Source: Paramecium pentaurelia
Lineage: Eukaryota; Ciliophora; Oligohymenophorea; Peniculida; Parameciidae
Reading direction: 5' to 3'
Assembly (NCBI GenBank): GCA_905183005.1
Contig: CAJJDO010000029.1
Location: forward strand, 154,091 to 218,090
DNA: 64,000 nucleotides
In this document: positions 36,101 through 50,400 of the stretch, piece by piece
Layout of the letters: every line of letters starts with the position of its first letter
Numbering within the stretch: the stretch's first letter is position 1
Notes under the pieces: model-generated
Database searches by the model: none
Seen by the model: the letters and a program-made list of their open reading frames with translations, nothing else
What the model was told of the DNA's origin: nothing
Made by a program: the position numbers and the translations under genes

Positions 36101-38177
36101 TCAATCTGTCTGTTCCTTAATCTTCACTCTATTTTATTGGAGATATTTAAAGAGAAGAGTTATTATTGAATTATCTTATTAAAGTTCCACCTCTGCCAAA
36201 AAATTAACTTCTTTATTTTTACAAAGAAACAGGAGGTGTAGGTGTAGTATTAATATTGGAAGCACTATTATTAACTTTATTTAGATCTTTCATAGAATCA
36301 ATTCGTTCTAATGATTTTTTTGCAAATGATTAATCAAATATATATCTTGTACTTTTCTTTTTAGGTAATTATTGTTTTTATGTGCCTGATAAGGTTTTAA
36401 TTGTAAGTTCATCCCTTGATGCCATTTAAAGTTTTTTAATTTAATTAAAGCTTTCATTTGAATTTCTTAAATTAGGAACTTTTTTTTCAGCTAATAAAAA
36501 ATCTAAATCTTGTGTCTTTTATTCATCATTAGTCTATTGTCTATTAGTATCTATTAATAATTTTTCATAATTGGTTTTTAAAGTAGGTGATGCTTTTTTA
36601 ATTAATTCTTATAATTTTTAGTAGTTAAATATATATTATTTTTAATTTTTAGTAATTATTTACATAATTTAATGATTATTTTTAAATATTTCTTAAGGAT
36701 TATCTATTAATATCATATCTCCTTTAATCATATCAAGTATATTTTTAGGTGAGAATGTCAAAAATCCTTTAAAATTTGTTTTCTACTTTTTTTAAGTTTC
36801 TATTTCTGTTTATTAAATTGTTAAGAGATTAATTTTAAATTATTTTTATATTGGTAATAGAACTTTCTTATCATTTTCAGATATAATAAGTAATTGATTT
36901 TCATTAATTTCACTCAATAATCTATTAACTGATTTCTATCTAACACATTCTTTATCTTATTGTTTATTAAATATCATATTGTTTCTTATCATATTAATCA
37001 GAAGCCATAATTAATTTAACCATAATAAATTTTAAGGTATTATTAATAAACAATAAGTAATACTACTATAGAAATATTTCTCATAAGATTAAAAAGAATA
37101 AAAAATGATATTTGGAACAAATAATATTATAAACAATACAATAAATATTAGTATAATCTACTAATAAATATTATTTATCCAACTAGATTGTGTAAAATTT
37201 TAATTGGAAAAATTAGATTAAGCAATGCAATCATTACCTACTCTAATTACCATACCAAATATCCAATCAACAGAATCTAATATTTCTCCTCTTTAAATCA
37301 TATTCTTTTTAGTAAAAGGAGTTAGTTTTGGATCATTTTTCATTTTGATTGTACCTTAAATTGAAAGATCTGTAATAGTGAATTAAATAGTTCCACTTAA
37401 TTTTGTTTTGAAATCTAAAATATTTCCTTTAATTGTTTAATTTAAACTAACAAAAGTACAAGAGCATGGAATTCTTTAATCAAAATTTATTAAAACCTAC
37501 TCTTTACTAGAATCAAGTATTAATAAATCAGCAGGACTTTATTCATTTTATTATAAGCAAATAATATGACCAACTTTTAATTAACTCCAATTAATAGTTT
37601 CATATGAACGTAATCTATTAAAATAATATATGTTAATTTACTCAATGTTTTAATTTGATAATTATTTTGCTGTTAAATCTGGAAATTTAGCAATGATAGT
37701 GCATTGTTAAGAATTAATGGTATTTTATTATATCATTCGTTAAAATGTAATTATTAATATGTTTCCAAGATATAACAATAAATTGAAGAGATAACAAAAT
37801 AGAGTATAATATACAATAATTTCTTCGTTTTGATCATGATGATAAGTTTATCCAGAAAGTACTATAATCAGAATTCCTAGTATTATAATATTTTCAATGC
37901 TTATAATTTTTTCTATTAATATCACTATAATAGTATTAATCTAAACAAATAAAACATTTCCATACACTAATTAATTTGATATTATTGGTTGCAATTTCAA
38001 AATTTGTAATCTTTTACACTTCTCCATTTGAGAACTCAATCTAATTTAAATTTTAGATGATACTTTTTATATTTAATCAATTCCCTGTTATAATAGTAAA
38101 GATTTTTGTACAGATTTCTGTATTTTTCTAGGTAACCACATATATCCTTATGAGATCAACCAGAATAATATTTTCAT
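30163..38177 (-). CDS. Guanylyl cyclase with N-terminal P4-ATPase-like domain
   Basis: Exons 38177-32981, 32956-32271, 32244-30577, 30554-30351 and 30327-30163 (introns of 24, 26, 22 and 23 nt); 7920 nt, 2639 residues in one frame. The first 1400 residues follow P4-ATPase layout: membrane helices, actuator-like QSPADLLILDSSKEQV, large loop, then late membrane helices. The phosphorylation motif DKTGT is replaced (SENDKKVLLP, about residue 434) and GDGxND by IGNSLQNN (about 1087), so the pump is probably inactive. Then come a six-helix block, cyclase domain C1 (VSVLFCDIYQF, KIETVGKTYM, IGDTVNTTSRV), a long disordered linker, a second six-helix block and cyclase C2 (VLFADIAGFTKYSS, FTIGDCYVCMG). 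C1 holds the Glu expected for GTP and the catalytic Asn/Arg; C2 holds the metal-binding Asp pair. This is the known ciliate/apicomplexan architecture that makes cGMP. The exact start is uncertain. Confidence 0.93.
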
Positions 38178-38298
38178 ACTATAAATTTTATAAAATTTTT
38201 TATTAAAAAAGAATACTTAATAATGTTGAAAATATTTGATGAATAAACTATATGTTAAATAAATTTAAATATTATATATATATATATATAAGAGCATA

Positions 38299-41200
38299 TC
38301 ATACAAATATTGGTTAAACTCTAGATTTACTAGGCATTTAAGATTCTAAAAATTTATTAAATGCTTTCTTTGCTTTCTTATAAAACAATCTAATTTATGT
38401 AGTAACATCAATTGCTAAATTTGAAGTTAAAATTGTACTAAATATACCTATATTAAACCATCCTAATTAATTTAAACTTTCTTTTGGTATTGAAAAGTAT
38501 TCATGTGTATAATAAGCACTAAAGCTTAAAGTATTTGCAAGCATTCCTAATTCTGTAATTATCTATTTAATTTAATCTTCATTATTTGAAAATGGTGAAG
38601 ATACAGTCAAATAAGTAACAAATGCTGCAGCTTATGTAGCAACTACAATTGTTTAATAAAAACCTTAATTTTAGAAACAAACAATTGCAAACATATATAT
38701 TGACTTTTTGACAAGCAATATTGTGTTATACTACATTTACCATGTTGACTTTTAAAGACTTTTATCATCCTATTGCAAAAGAGTTTGTATATAATGTTTC
38801 ATTGTGATAGATTATTTAGTTTAAATCTATCTTATTCTGTGAACTAGTACTGTAGTAAAAATAAAGGAGAAGGCTAGAGTTGCAATTGCTCCACTTGCAT
38901 TAGCAATATTACTATTAGAAGTGAAATCAACATGTGTTAATTATAATAATGATGCAAATTGCATTTCATAAAAATTAATAGTTATTAATCTAATAGCTCC
39001 TGAATAAACAAAGTCATTAGACATCTTAGTACATTTTGATCTTACTTTCAATATTCCTCCACCAATTATAGAACCAAGATCATTTAATTTATGAGGTGGA
39101 ATCAAATGAAGTAATTTAGATATGGTTAAAGTTGTTAGAAAGATACTCAAACCAGCTGATAAAGAAACAGCTGTTGTTTTTATATTGTAAGCAAATTAAT
39201 ACTACAAATTATCTTATTTAAATTTATTTGGCATTTCTTAAACTGTTTAATTAGGTTATTAAGCAATATTTTTGGGTAATCCTGTTTCACCAAGTTTATT
39301 ATTTATCAGAGAACTCAAAGAAGACTTTTTTAAATTGTCCATTGTTTATTACAAATTCTCAGGAAAATCCAAATTAATATATCTAGTATAATAAAGATAT
39401 TAGATTGTATCAAGAGTCATAAAGAGATTTGAATAACCTGAAGAAAATATACTAATCATAGAAACACTTAATGCTGCATATTATGAAATTTCATTTGCAT
39501 TAGAAAATAGTTCAACTACTTTTTAAGCTTATGAACTACTAATATATGGAACAGGAATTCTAATCTGATCAGAATTCTTCTCTAAGCTGACATAATCTTC
39601 AGTAATAATTAATCGTTTATCAACAATTACCAAAACATTAATTTGATCAACTTAAACATTTTTTAAAAGATTTAAATTAATGATGTATTTAATATCCTAA
39701 GGGAAATTTTAAATACTAACTACTGGTTCAATATTATATTCATAATCCCCTTCTGTTAATTAATCAATTGTAACCAAGAAGAGAATTTATTCAGTATCAG
39801 TTAGATTGTTTTCATTCTCTATCAAAACAAAATTAGGTTAAAGCATCATTAAGGTTGAGAATGTCACTTCAATTTTAGATAGCCCTTCATTTTAAGATAA
39901 CAATTTTAATTAAATAGTTGGTTATCTTTTGAAAATACAAATACTAATTTGCAATGCTTAACTGTCACAATACCAATCAACTTCTATCTTACAATTTTTA
40001 TCACAACCATCTTAATTAATAAGATTTCCATCATCACACTATTCTGTAGTAGATTCCCATAATCCATCACCACATTTTGATGCACATTATTTATTTGATT
40101 CAAAATATCCCAAATAACGATCACATTCTACACATTTACCTTTATCACAATTAAGACATGCAAAATGACATTAATATTCACATAAATTACTACAACCATC
40201 ATTTTCAATTTTATTTCCATCATCACATTATTCATATCCATTAATCTCTCCATCTCCACAAATAGGAATACACAATTAAGTTTGACTATCATAAGTCCAA
40301 CCACTAGTATTACATTCATAACATATATCTTTCCTGCAATCAGTACAATGTTATACACATTAATAACTACAATTATAGCATCCATCATAAGGTAATAGAT
40401 TACCATCATCACAATCTTCATATATAGGTACTATATATTTATCTCCACAAATTGTTTCACATCTATGTTTCTCATTTATTGTCCAACCATATACACATTC
40501 TTAACATTATCCATCAGAACAGATAGTACAAGCCTCTTCACATTATGTTTTACATTAATAACATCCATCATAAGGAACATCATTACCATCATCACATTCT
40601 TCAATTCCAACCTTTAATGCATCTCCACAAATCTCCCAACAAAAATAGTCTTCTAATCTCCAACCTGGAGTATTACATTCATAACATTAACCATTGACAC
40701 ATTTAGTACAAGCATCTTAACAAATAAAATTGCATAAATAACATCCATCATAATTTATTTCATTTCCATCATCGCATTATTCTATTCCAGATACTATATT
40801 ATCTCCACAAACAGTTTAACAATCTCCTTATGATGTTAAATGCCATCCTTCTTCTTCATTGCATAGAATACATGACCCATATATACAAGTTTAACATTAT
40901 TATTAACAAGCATATTAACATTGAAAACATCCATCTTCATCAAATAAATTGCCATCATCACATTTCTCATTTCCAACAATAAAACCATCTCCACAAACTG
41001 AAATACAAATCTAACCTTGTAAATAAAAACCATTTTAACAAAATATACATTTACCAAATTCACAAAATTAACAATTTTTATCACATTCAAATTTACATTC
41101 ATGACAACCATCATATTTAATAGAATTTTGATCATCACAATCTTCATCAATAGTAACTATACCATCTCCACATACAGAAATACAACGTCCATTTCTTATT

Positions 41201-44200
41201 TCATAACCATTAAAACAAATCTCACATTTACCTTCAATACATAAAGAACATTGTTATTCACAATCAAATCTACATTAAAAACACCCATCAAATGGTAAAA
41301 TATTATCATCATCACATCTTTCATACTCAGTCATTATAGTATCACCACAATAATTATGACATTCATTTTCTATTAAATAATATCCTCTTTAACATTATTG
41401 ACAAATACCAAATGAACAATTATCACAATATTATGGACATGCAAATTAGCATTAATTATTACATTAAGAATCATCTCTTGCATAACTTATAGACATATCA
41501 CATTACTCTTATCCTACTATTATTTCATCTCCACAAATGCTTTCACAAATATATTCTACTTCATTCCAATACCAACCATGTTAACATTAATAACAATATC
41601 CTTCAATACAAATTATGCATTCTCTTTAACATTCTTTTTAATAACATTTATTAAGATACTAAATTTGACTTATATCTCTACAATCAGGTACACATTTTGG
41701 AAATTCAAGGACAAATCCTTATAAACAAGTGTAACAAACTCCTTTTATACAATTATCACAATTTTCTGTACAGGAATACTTACAATTATAGCATCCATCG
41801 TAAGGTACATCGTTACCGTCATCACACTCTTCATATTAAGTAATTTTCATATCTCCACATATAGATTTACATTTAGAAGTATCATTATCAAACTAAAATC
41901 CATCTTCACATTTAATGCATTCTCCATTAATACAAACTTAACATTCAGGTTAACAATCATATTAGCATTAGAAGCATCCATCAAAACCATTTAGGTTGTC
42001 ATCATCACATACTTCAAAGTCTTCAGTTGTTAAATTACCACATATATTTTCGCATTCGTTTAAATCATTTAGAAAGTAACCATTTTTGCATTATTTACAA
42101 ACTCCTATATCACAATTTAAACAATTTTAAACACAAGATAATCGACAATTAAAACATTTATTAGATGAAATATCTCCATTATCAAATTTCAAATTGACAT
42201 CACATTCTTCTAATCCAGCTATAATACCATCACCACATTTTGTCTCACATTTTTTATTTTCTAGATACCATCCACTACTTTCATAACATGATATACATTC
42301 TCCATTTATGCATTATTGACATTCACTTTAACATTAAAATTAACATAAATAACATCCATCAAATGGAATAATATCATCATTTTCACAATCTTCATTATTG
42401 GTTTGAATTGAATCTCCACAAATGTTAATACATTTATTTAAAAATAATTTATATCCTGTTATACAACTTTAACATATTCCAAATTAACATTAATCACAAT
42501 TATCATCACAAATAAAATTACAACTTTCACAATTTTATGAATTCTCATCACAATTCTCTTAATTACTGATTATTAAATCACCACATTTTGATTCACATTA
42601 ATTTTGTTAATTTAAATACCATCCATAATTATTTTTACATTCTAAACATTGACCATAAACACAATTATCACAACCTTCTGAACATTTATATTTACAATTT
42701 ACACATTCATATCCATCAAAGGAAATAATACCTATATCACATTCTTCATTTCCGGCTATTATCCCATCACCACATACTGATTAACATTTTTAATTAATTA
42801 ATGTATATCCAGATATGCATTGTTAACATAATCCAAATATACATATTGAACATTCTTGTTAACATTTAAAAACACATTGACTGCATCCATCATTTAGTTA
42901 AGAATTAGAATCCTCACACTATTCATAATCGCTTATAATAGAATCTCCACATTAACTATAACAAATAGATGTTTCATAATCTAAATACCATCCTAAAGAC
43001 TCTTTACATTTCAAACATAAACCTTAAGCACAAATTTCACATTATGGTGAGCATTAAAGTTAACAACTAATACAACCTGTATTATTTTTAATAGCTTCAT
43101 CGAATAGAATGATACCAATATCACATTATTCATCTCCTTAGATAATTTAATCACCACAAATAGGAAAGCATTTCCTTTTAGATTGATTTAAATAATATCC
43201 AGTTTGACAAGATTTACAAACACCAAAAATACATTGAGTACAAGGTAATTCACATTAGTAAGAGCAATTTGAACATCCATCTTAAATAATAAAGTTGAAA
43301 TCATCACAAGATTCAAATTTAGAAATAACTCCATCACCACAAATAGGAAGACAAGTATTTTCAGAATTAAGATAAAAATTTGATTTGCATCTATAACAGA
43401 TTCCAGCTGCACATGTTAAACATTCAGCCTAACATTCATATTTACATTAAAAACATCCATCTTCTATTGTTTAATTGTCATCATCACATTATTCAGTTAA
43501 TGGAGTTAATACATTATCTCCACATATAGAAATGCATTTCTATAATTTTCTATCTAATTAATATCCAGGTGTATTACATTCATAGCAAGTTCCAAGAATG
43601 CAAGATGTACATTATTCTTAACAAATAAGATTGCATTAATCACATCCATCATAATTAATTAAATTACCATCATCACATGCTTCATAATATGTAACAATTT
43701 TATCTCCACAAATAGGAGCACATTAACCACTTTTACTTAATAATTAGAATCCTGATTTACACTTTGTACAAACACCAAATATACATAAATCACAAAAAGA
43801 ATCACATGAATAAGCACAATTAATACAACCATCAAAAGGATCATTATTTCCATCATCACACATTTCTTCTCCTGCTATAATTAAATCTCCACAAAAAGTA
43901 ACACATTTAAAAGTGGCTAAATTAATATAATATCCAATAGAATTATCACAATCATAACATTTTCCATAAATACAATTTGTACATTAAGGTTAACATTAAA
44001 ATTAACAATTATAACAACCATCATATGGAGTCAAATTATTATCCTCACATTATTCTTGACTAACAATAGAATTATTTCCACATGTAGGATAACATCTTTT
44101 CATAGTCTTTTAAAGTGTGTAACCAGCAATACAAACAGAACATTATCCATTAACACAGGTCAAACATTCCTTTTAACATTCATATTTGCAATCATTACAG

Positions 44201-46737
44201 CCATCAAATCTAATTGTATTACCATCATCACAATCTTCTCCTTCTGTGACTATCATATCTCCACAAATTGATTAACAATTATTATTTATACCACCATCAT
44301 AATAATTACTTTAACAAACACATGTATTGTTATTCAAATATCGATGTTAAGAACTTTTACAAGACAAACATTAATTACTATTTGGACCATAACATGAATC
44401 ACATAAATCATGACAATTTGCACAAGTATTTGAACCTGTTAAATAGGTCCAAGGATAACATTAACAATTTCCATTTTACAAATAAAAGTTAGTTGCACAT
44501 TTAGTACAAATATAAGAATTTTAGCATTCTAAACAATAAGTAGGTGTACATGTTCTACAAACTGCAGGAGTAACTGTATTATCTAAATAATAAGTATTGT
44601 CAACACAGGTTGATGGTGTTGACATACCTGTTGGTAATGTTTATTTTCCTGTACATTATGCCCATGTTGGACCAGTACAAGCAGTACAATATTAAGTGCA
44701 CTAAATATTATTTATTAATTACTTCTAAAATTATAATGAAATAATCATAAACAATGCAAAAATTATTTTCAATTTGTTATGTAGAACTGCATCTAAGTTA
44801 AACTGAAAAACTATTTGTAGTATGCACTTCTGTCCTATCAATTGTAATGAATCTATCTTATTGAGACCTACCAACATTATCTACTGTATTTGCACACTAA
44901 GAATATGATATTGTCTAAGAAACACCTCCAATTGTATATTGAAAATTTCCTTAAAAATTATCTCCTAAAACTAATGTAAATTTTAATCTAAATTGATAAT
45001 GTGGATTTAAAGTGTATGTTTTAGTAAATGTAGCTTTGTTCCAAACTAATGGACCTCCTAATACTCGCTTACCCATGTAATAACTAAAATACACAACAAT
45101 ATTAGTGCTTAAAAAGTGATCTGATGTTTTAAAATCTGTGCCTCCAGTTGTCATTGTTCCTACAATAGTACTTACATCTGTATCAGTAGTATTGGAAGAA
45201 TCATAAAATGCTTTAATTAAATATTTTGAATCTAAATATTAATAAAATTAATACTATCTACTGCTTGATCAAAATCTGTACAAACTCCAGTTGTTTATAC
45301 TGAGTGAGTTGGACAACTAGGTACACATCTATTTTTATAAAGAAATCCTGTAGAACAAGCATAGCATTTCAAATCAAAATCACACCAACTACATGATGAT
45401 TAGCATTTCATAATATCCATAACTACATCTCTAAAGCCCCATAATTACGAGCCAGATAAACTTTAAGTATTAAATATATAAATACTCCATAGATCCTTAT
45501 AACAACAATATCGGATTAGTTATATTTGATTTTAATTTAGCTTCTAATCTATAATATCCAACACTTGGACTTGTACAATTAGAATCAGAATATAGTTTAT
45601 CAACATTTCGACCTGTTAATACTTAACTTAATGTATAAACAGATGCAAATTCCACATTATCTAATAATACATGAACTGCTGAATAATCAGCCCAATTATT
45701 TAATTTTACAATTGTTGCTCTAAATCGTATATATGATATATTATAAGGAATAGAGAGGGTTACACTAAATCCTTCATTATAAAAAAATGGCCCAACATAG
45801 TTTTTGCTTGTTTAGCAAGGAATAGTTCCAATCTTTTATGAAAATACTAAATTGTAATAAATTGGATCAGGAACAAATACCCAAGGAGATGTAGAACTAA
45901 AAGTTGAAGTGACAAAATATGTTGTATAGGGTAACATATCTAAATAAATTTAAGATAAATACTTTCATCAAATTAGCATACTTTATTGGAATCTGGAACC
46001 CGATAATAATTGCATTCTATTACACAACTTTTTATATCATCAATATATTCAATAAAGGCTTAATTAGCAGGACAACTACTACAGGTTGAAGGGGAACCTA
46101 AAGTAGTAGAAGGATTAGTAAAGCAAGCTAAACAATTATTTGCTTAATTGCTAGAACTACATTTTAAACATGACCAATGACATTTATTAACATATATCTA
46201 TAAACTTCTTACACCATAATTTCTACTACTACCAAAATTTGTTCCACAAACTCGAAATCTTACTTCACTATTATCATTATGAGAGAATGTCATAATAAAA
46301 GTTTATATCTCAAAATTATTCCAATTTGATGATCTACAGGCTACTTAATAAGTTGCTAATACATTATCCTTATATTGTAATGAATAAGTAGATGTTGATG
46401 ATCCTTAGACATCATAGGAAATATAATAAAAGTTACTACCTGAGGAATCTAAAAAATAGCCATCCACTATAACTTTGACTTAGTAATGAGGAGGCAAATT
46501 TAACACTGAGTAGTATGTTCTATCATTATAACTCCCTACTAAAATGTATTAGATATCATTATCTGAACACTGCCCAACTGCTCCACCTCCACCCATACTT
46601 CCACTATTCCAATCACATGAACCTCTATAATTCCATTTAGCTCCAGAAACAGAGAATCCAAGTAAATCTTCACTTAAAAGTTCCCATTATGCAATGGTGA
46701 CCAGACAAAGAGAAAGAAATATACTAGTTGTAAACAT
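38299..46737 (-). CDS. Giant cysteine-rich surface protein (DUF4215-type repeats) with C-terminal membrane domain
   Basis: Exons 46737-45963, 45939-45486, 45460-45255, 45231-44723 and 44700-38299 (introns of 23, 25, 23 and 22 nt; the second ends TTAAAG); 8346 nt, 2781 residues. A signal peptide (MFTTSIFLSLCLVTIAQ) is followed by lectin-like beta domains of about 600 residues with few cysteines, then roughly 23 repeats of pattern CGDxIxxxxExCDDGNxxxxDGCxxCxxxCxxxCxxCxxGxCxxC. The first half of the unit matches the DUF4215 (Myxococcus cysteine-rich) repeat and the rest resembles furin-like repeats. After the last repeat an Ig-like segment (LKLLSQNEGLSKIEVTFS) leads to about five or six membrane helices and a short basic tail. 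The last exon, 6.4 kb, has no intron. A cell-surface or ciliary receptor or adhesion role is inferred. Confidence 0.9.
39980..44330 (-). repeat. Tandem array of about 23 cysteine-rich protein repeats
   Basis: Within the cysteine-rich gene the unit CGD...CDDGN...DGC recurs about every 150-230 bp. Units differ from each other in most positions except the Cys, Gly and Asp framework, so the array is old. At least six units have lost part of the CDDGN core: QCDIGIILFDEAI, ECDIGIISFDGYEC, NCDENSQNCES, ECDVNLKFDNGD, QCDMSISYARDD and a core-less CRDISQIQYLNKC segment. Confidence 0.8.
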
Positions 46738-47404
46738 ATTGTTTATTTATTTATTAAAAACATTACATCATCAACAAAAATTTATATATGGAGAATCATA
46801 GAATAATCATTTCCTTTTGATAAAATTATCAAATGACAAATCAATACCATTATCTATTATAAAAATTAATGTAATCAAATCCTAAAATTATTAAAAATTT
46901 ATTTTGACTCTTTAAATTACTTGATTTTTTAACTTTAATACCTTTTTTGTTTCATCTAATGATTCTTGCATTAATTATAATAAGTATCACATATATAAAA
47001 ATGTATATTTGATTTTATTTGCTATTTTGATGTTAGTTTTAGTTACATATTTAAGTATGGAATTATTGATATTTCAATTCTTATTTATTATATTTTATCA
47101 TCTTTCTATTTTCAATTTAAATGTGTGAGAAAATTAACAATTATAATTGAACAATCTATCAACCTTAATATATTTTGTAGTAAGTATTATTGTGTAAATA
47201 CTATTTCAAATTATATTTAAATTTAATTATTCCTTAATTAATCTAGTTATTTTATAATAAAATTAAAATTTTTATTTTTATTTTAAAATAATTCTAGAAA
47301 TTTCTAATGTTTAATGAGTCTTATGTATTAAATATTATGAAACTCATAACTACTATATTATTCTTATATAAATAAAAAAATATATATAAAATATAATAAT
47401 GTTA
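46738..47404. other. Intergenic, AT-rich
   Basis: About 670 bp upstream of the cysteine-rich gene and downstream of the TmcB-like gene, both on the minus strand. No coding or RNA feature is seen. Confidence 0.5.
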
Positions 47405-50400
47405 TCAATCTTAAATATTCATATCTTTAATTATATTTTTTAAAAATCTTCTAATAGTCTTATTATCCTTAATTACATCTATTGGTATCATATTTAACAT
47501 TTATATGTTTTAATTAATCTATTTTATTTTTAATTAAATTTACTTATGAATTAATACTAGTTAGAAATGGTAACCAATAGATTACAAAAATTAATAGTAA
47601 TACTAATATGAATATTATAACAAGTATAAGTTAAATATTTAATGTTTCATCCATCTAATTTGTCATCATTGATAATTAATAGCTTTATACTTAATCTACT
47701 GCTTTTCTTACATAATTATACATTGATTAATCTATCTAATAAATATATGGATCATATGCTAGTTAACCTTTTTAATTTATTGATAATTGATGTCTAAAAT
47801 ATTATAAATAATATTATTCAACATTAAAAATTCCTAATTCAAGATTTCCTTCAATAATTGTATAACAAGTATCACTTCTAGTAAGTCCTAATTCATTACA
47901 AATATCTCCATAATAAATTCCAAAATACATATCTCTTAATGTAGGCAATTGATTTAACAAAGCAGAAGCAAAGTCTACAGAACTTAATTGGTTACCTGTA
48001 AAAGTTTAAATATCATCAAAAGCTGATTAATAAGAAGTTGAATTAATCAAATTAAATTAATTATCTAATATTGCTAATTTAAAAATATTGAGATAATTTC
48101 CATATTCAGATACATCCATAGAACCTGAAAAATATTGAGGAAGTAAATATCTAATTTAATCTCTTTCACTAGCTGAACTGATAATATTGTAAACAGCAAA
48201 TATTAATGTACATAGAGCAATAAATATAAATTGAATGATAATTGCTTAATTACCTTTAAACTTATTTTTTCTGTATTTTTCTATAATTTTCTTTCTTTTC
48301 AATTATAATTAAATAAAATTCTCTTCTTCTTCTGGATTTTTTTATATTTTAATTTAATCTTCTTACATTTATTCTTCTTCACTTGAATCATAACCTTCTA
48401 ATTCATTTTTTCTTTTTAATTCTTCTATACTAATATAATTTTTAATAAAATATTCAACTTTCTTATATAAAATAGATATATGTTTTTATGGAATATCTAA
48501 AAATAAGAATAAGATGTTTTCTCTATCCATTTTAATACTTAACATTAAAGTAATGAATTTTGTCATTGCTAAACTAGTTACTAAGATTAGAATTCCCAAA
48601 GTAATTAATAGATTTACATCATATTAATTCATTTAGGTTTCTACATTTGAGTATAATTCATAAGCAATATCAATAACTTATTGATGAACAACATTGAAAT
48701 GATTATAAACAATATTTTATATCATATTGCTTTTATAATTGAATGTTTGATTACTCAAAAGTGTTGTATTTAATGCTAAAGATTCAATTAATAATAAAGC
48801 ACTCTCTAATTTTATATTGATCTCAGAATATTAATCACCATCATAAAATCTTAATGTAATAAAATGATTATCAAAATAATAATCTAATAATGCAGAATTA
48901 ACAAATTAATTAAATGCTGTTGCATTATTAGCAGCATATTAAAGTTCTTGATATAATTAAGTAATATTAAATTATTAAGGTAAACATAAATCTAAAACTC
49001 TTGAAATTACTTAATTTTGATATATAATTTCATTATTCACTAAGTAAATTGATTTAATACTCTCTTTATAAGAAATAAAGTATGATTAACAGAATAAATA
49101 TTAAAGAATTGTAATAAAAAAGATGAAAAATATCCAAAGATTTGAATATACTTTGAACTCTGTAATTTTAATATGTTTATGATCTTAATTTAATACTCGT
49201 CTTATAAGATCTTAAGAATTTCTATGAGCAAATATCTTATAATCATCTTCATCTTCATATTAATTTTAATTGAATCTAAATATTGAATTTTCTTCTTCTT
49301 CCTCTTCCAATTATAATAAAAATTCTTATTCTTTTTCTTCATCTATATTTAATATTTAATTTCTTATTAATCTTCTAATAACTATGTCACAAGAATAATC
49401 AACAACTGGATTCACATCACTTTCAACCTATTAATTTAAAAGCATTTTATAGTCATCATATCTAGGTTCTGAATATAATTCAGATAAAAATACTGCATAT
49501 TATTGATCAAACTCTAAATTAGTATCAAATTTAGGTATTTATCCATCAATTGATTAATTAACTTGTATTTTAGAAGTTTAAAGATATTATTATGAATTTG
49601 GATTACTATTAGTATTTGTATTTGTTGTTATAAGTTATCGAGTACTTACAGCAAAATTCTTATTTTTCTTTTATTGACCTCCTAAATTTACTTCATTTTT
49701 TTCTAATTTCTCTAATCTAACTAACCATTTGCCAGTCTTTATATTATTAGTTTCATCCTTTTAGTTTACTTTACCATGAGTACTTTCATCCATTCTCTAT
49801 GGTAATTTAATCTCTTTAATCATACATGAAAAATAGAATGTCTCTATTAAGTATTATATTAATATTACATTCTGATCCATCTTTACTTTGATGATTATAT
49901 TATATGTGTTTTTCATTTTATAATAGAATATTGGGTATATAATTGTTAAGATAAACATCTTTTTCTATTTATTTTAATTCTAAATCAAAAAAGATTATTG
50001 CTCCAGATGACATTTCCATTATTTTTGAAGTATTATCAACAATAAAAATGACTTAACTTTTAATAGTATTTTCACTTTTAAATGTTGTCAAATATTTCAT
50101 TGTTTCTAGATTAAGAGTAACATGATATATAAATGGAACTACATAACCATTTTTATGTTTAAATATTTAAGTTTAATCTGTATCCAAATATTAACTATCA
50201 ATTTCACCTTCTAATTTTAGATTTAATACAATATTATCAAAGAATTCAATTAAATAATTATCATGTTTTTCAGCATATAATTTAGGCATCAAAACATTTA
50301 TTGATTTATTTAATAATTCTTCTTTTTAATATCCAAAAAATGTTGTAAATAAAGTATTAACATTTACTATCTTACCTACTTCTGCTTTTTTAGCACTCAC

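Noticed and set aside
38274..38291. (TA)n run near the 3' end of the cysteine-rich gene
   Set aside because: Simple repeat common in AT-rich spacers; no evidence of function or of a telomere or breakpoint.
39000..45154. Many minus- and plus-strand standard-code ORFs rich in Val/Met/Ile or Asn/His/Tyr
   Set aside because: They are out-of-frame or short in-frame pieces of the cysteine-rich gene, whose true frame uses TAA/TAG as Gln and runs 6.4 kb unbroken.
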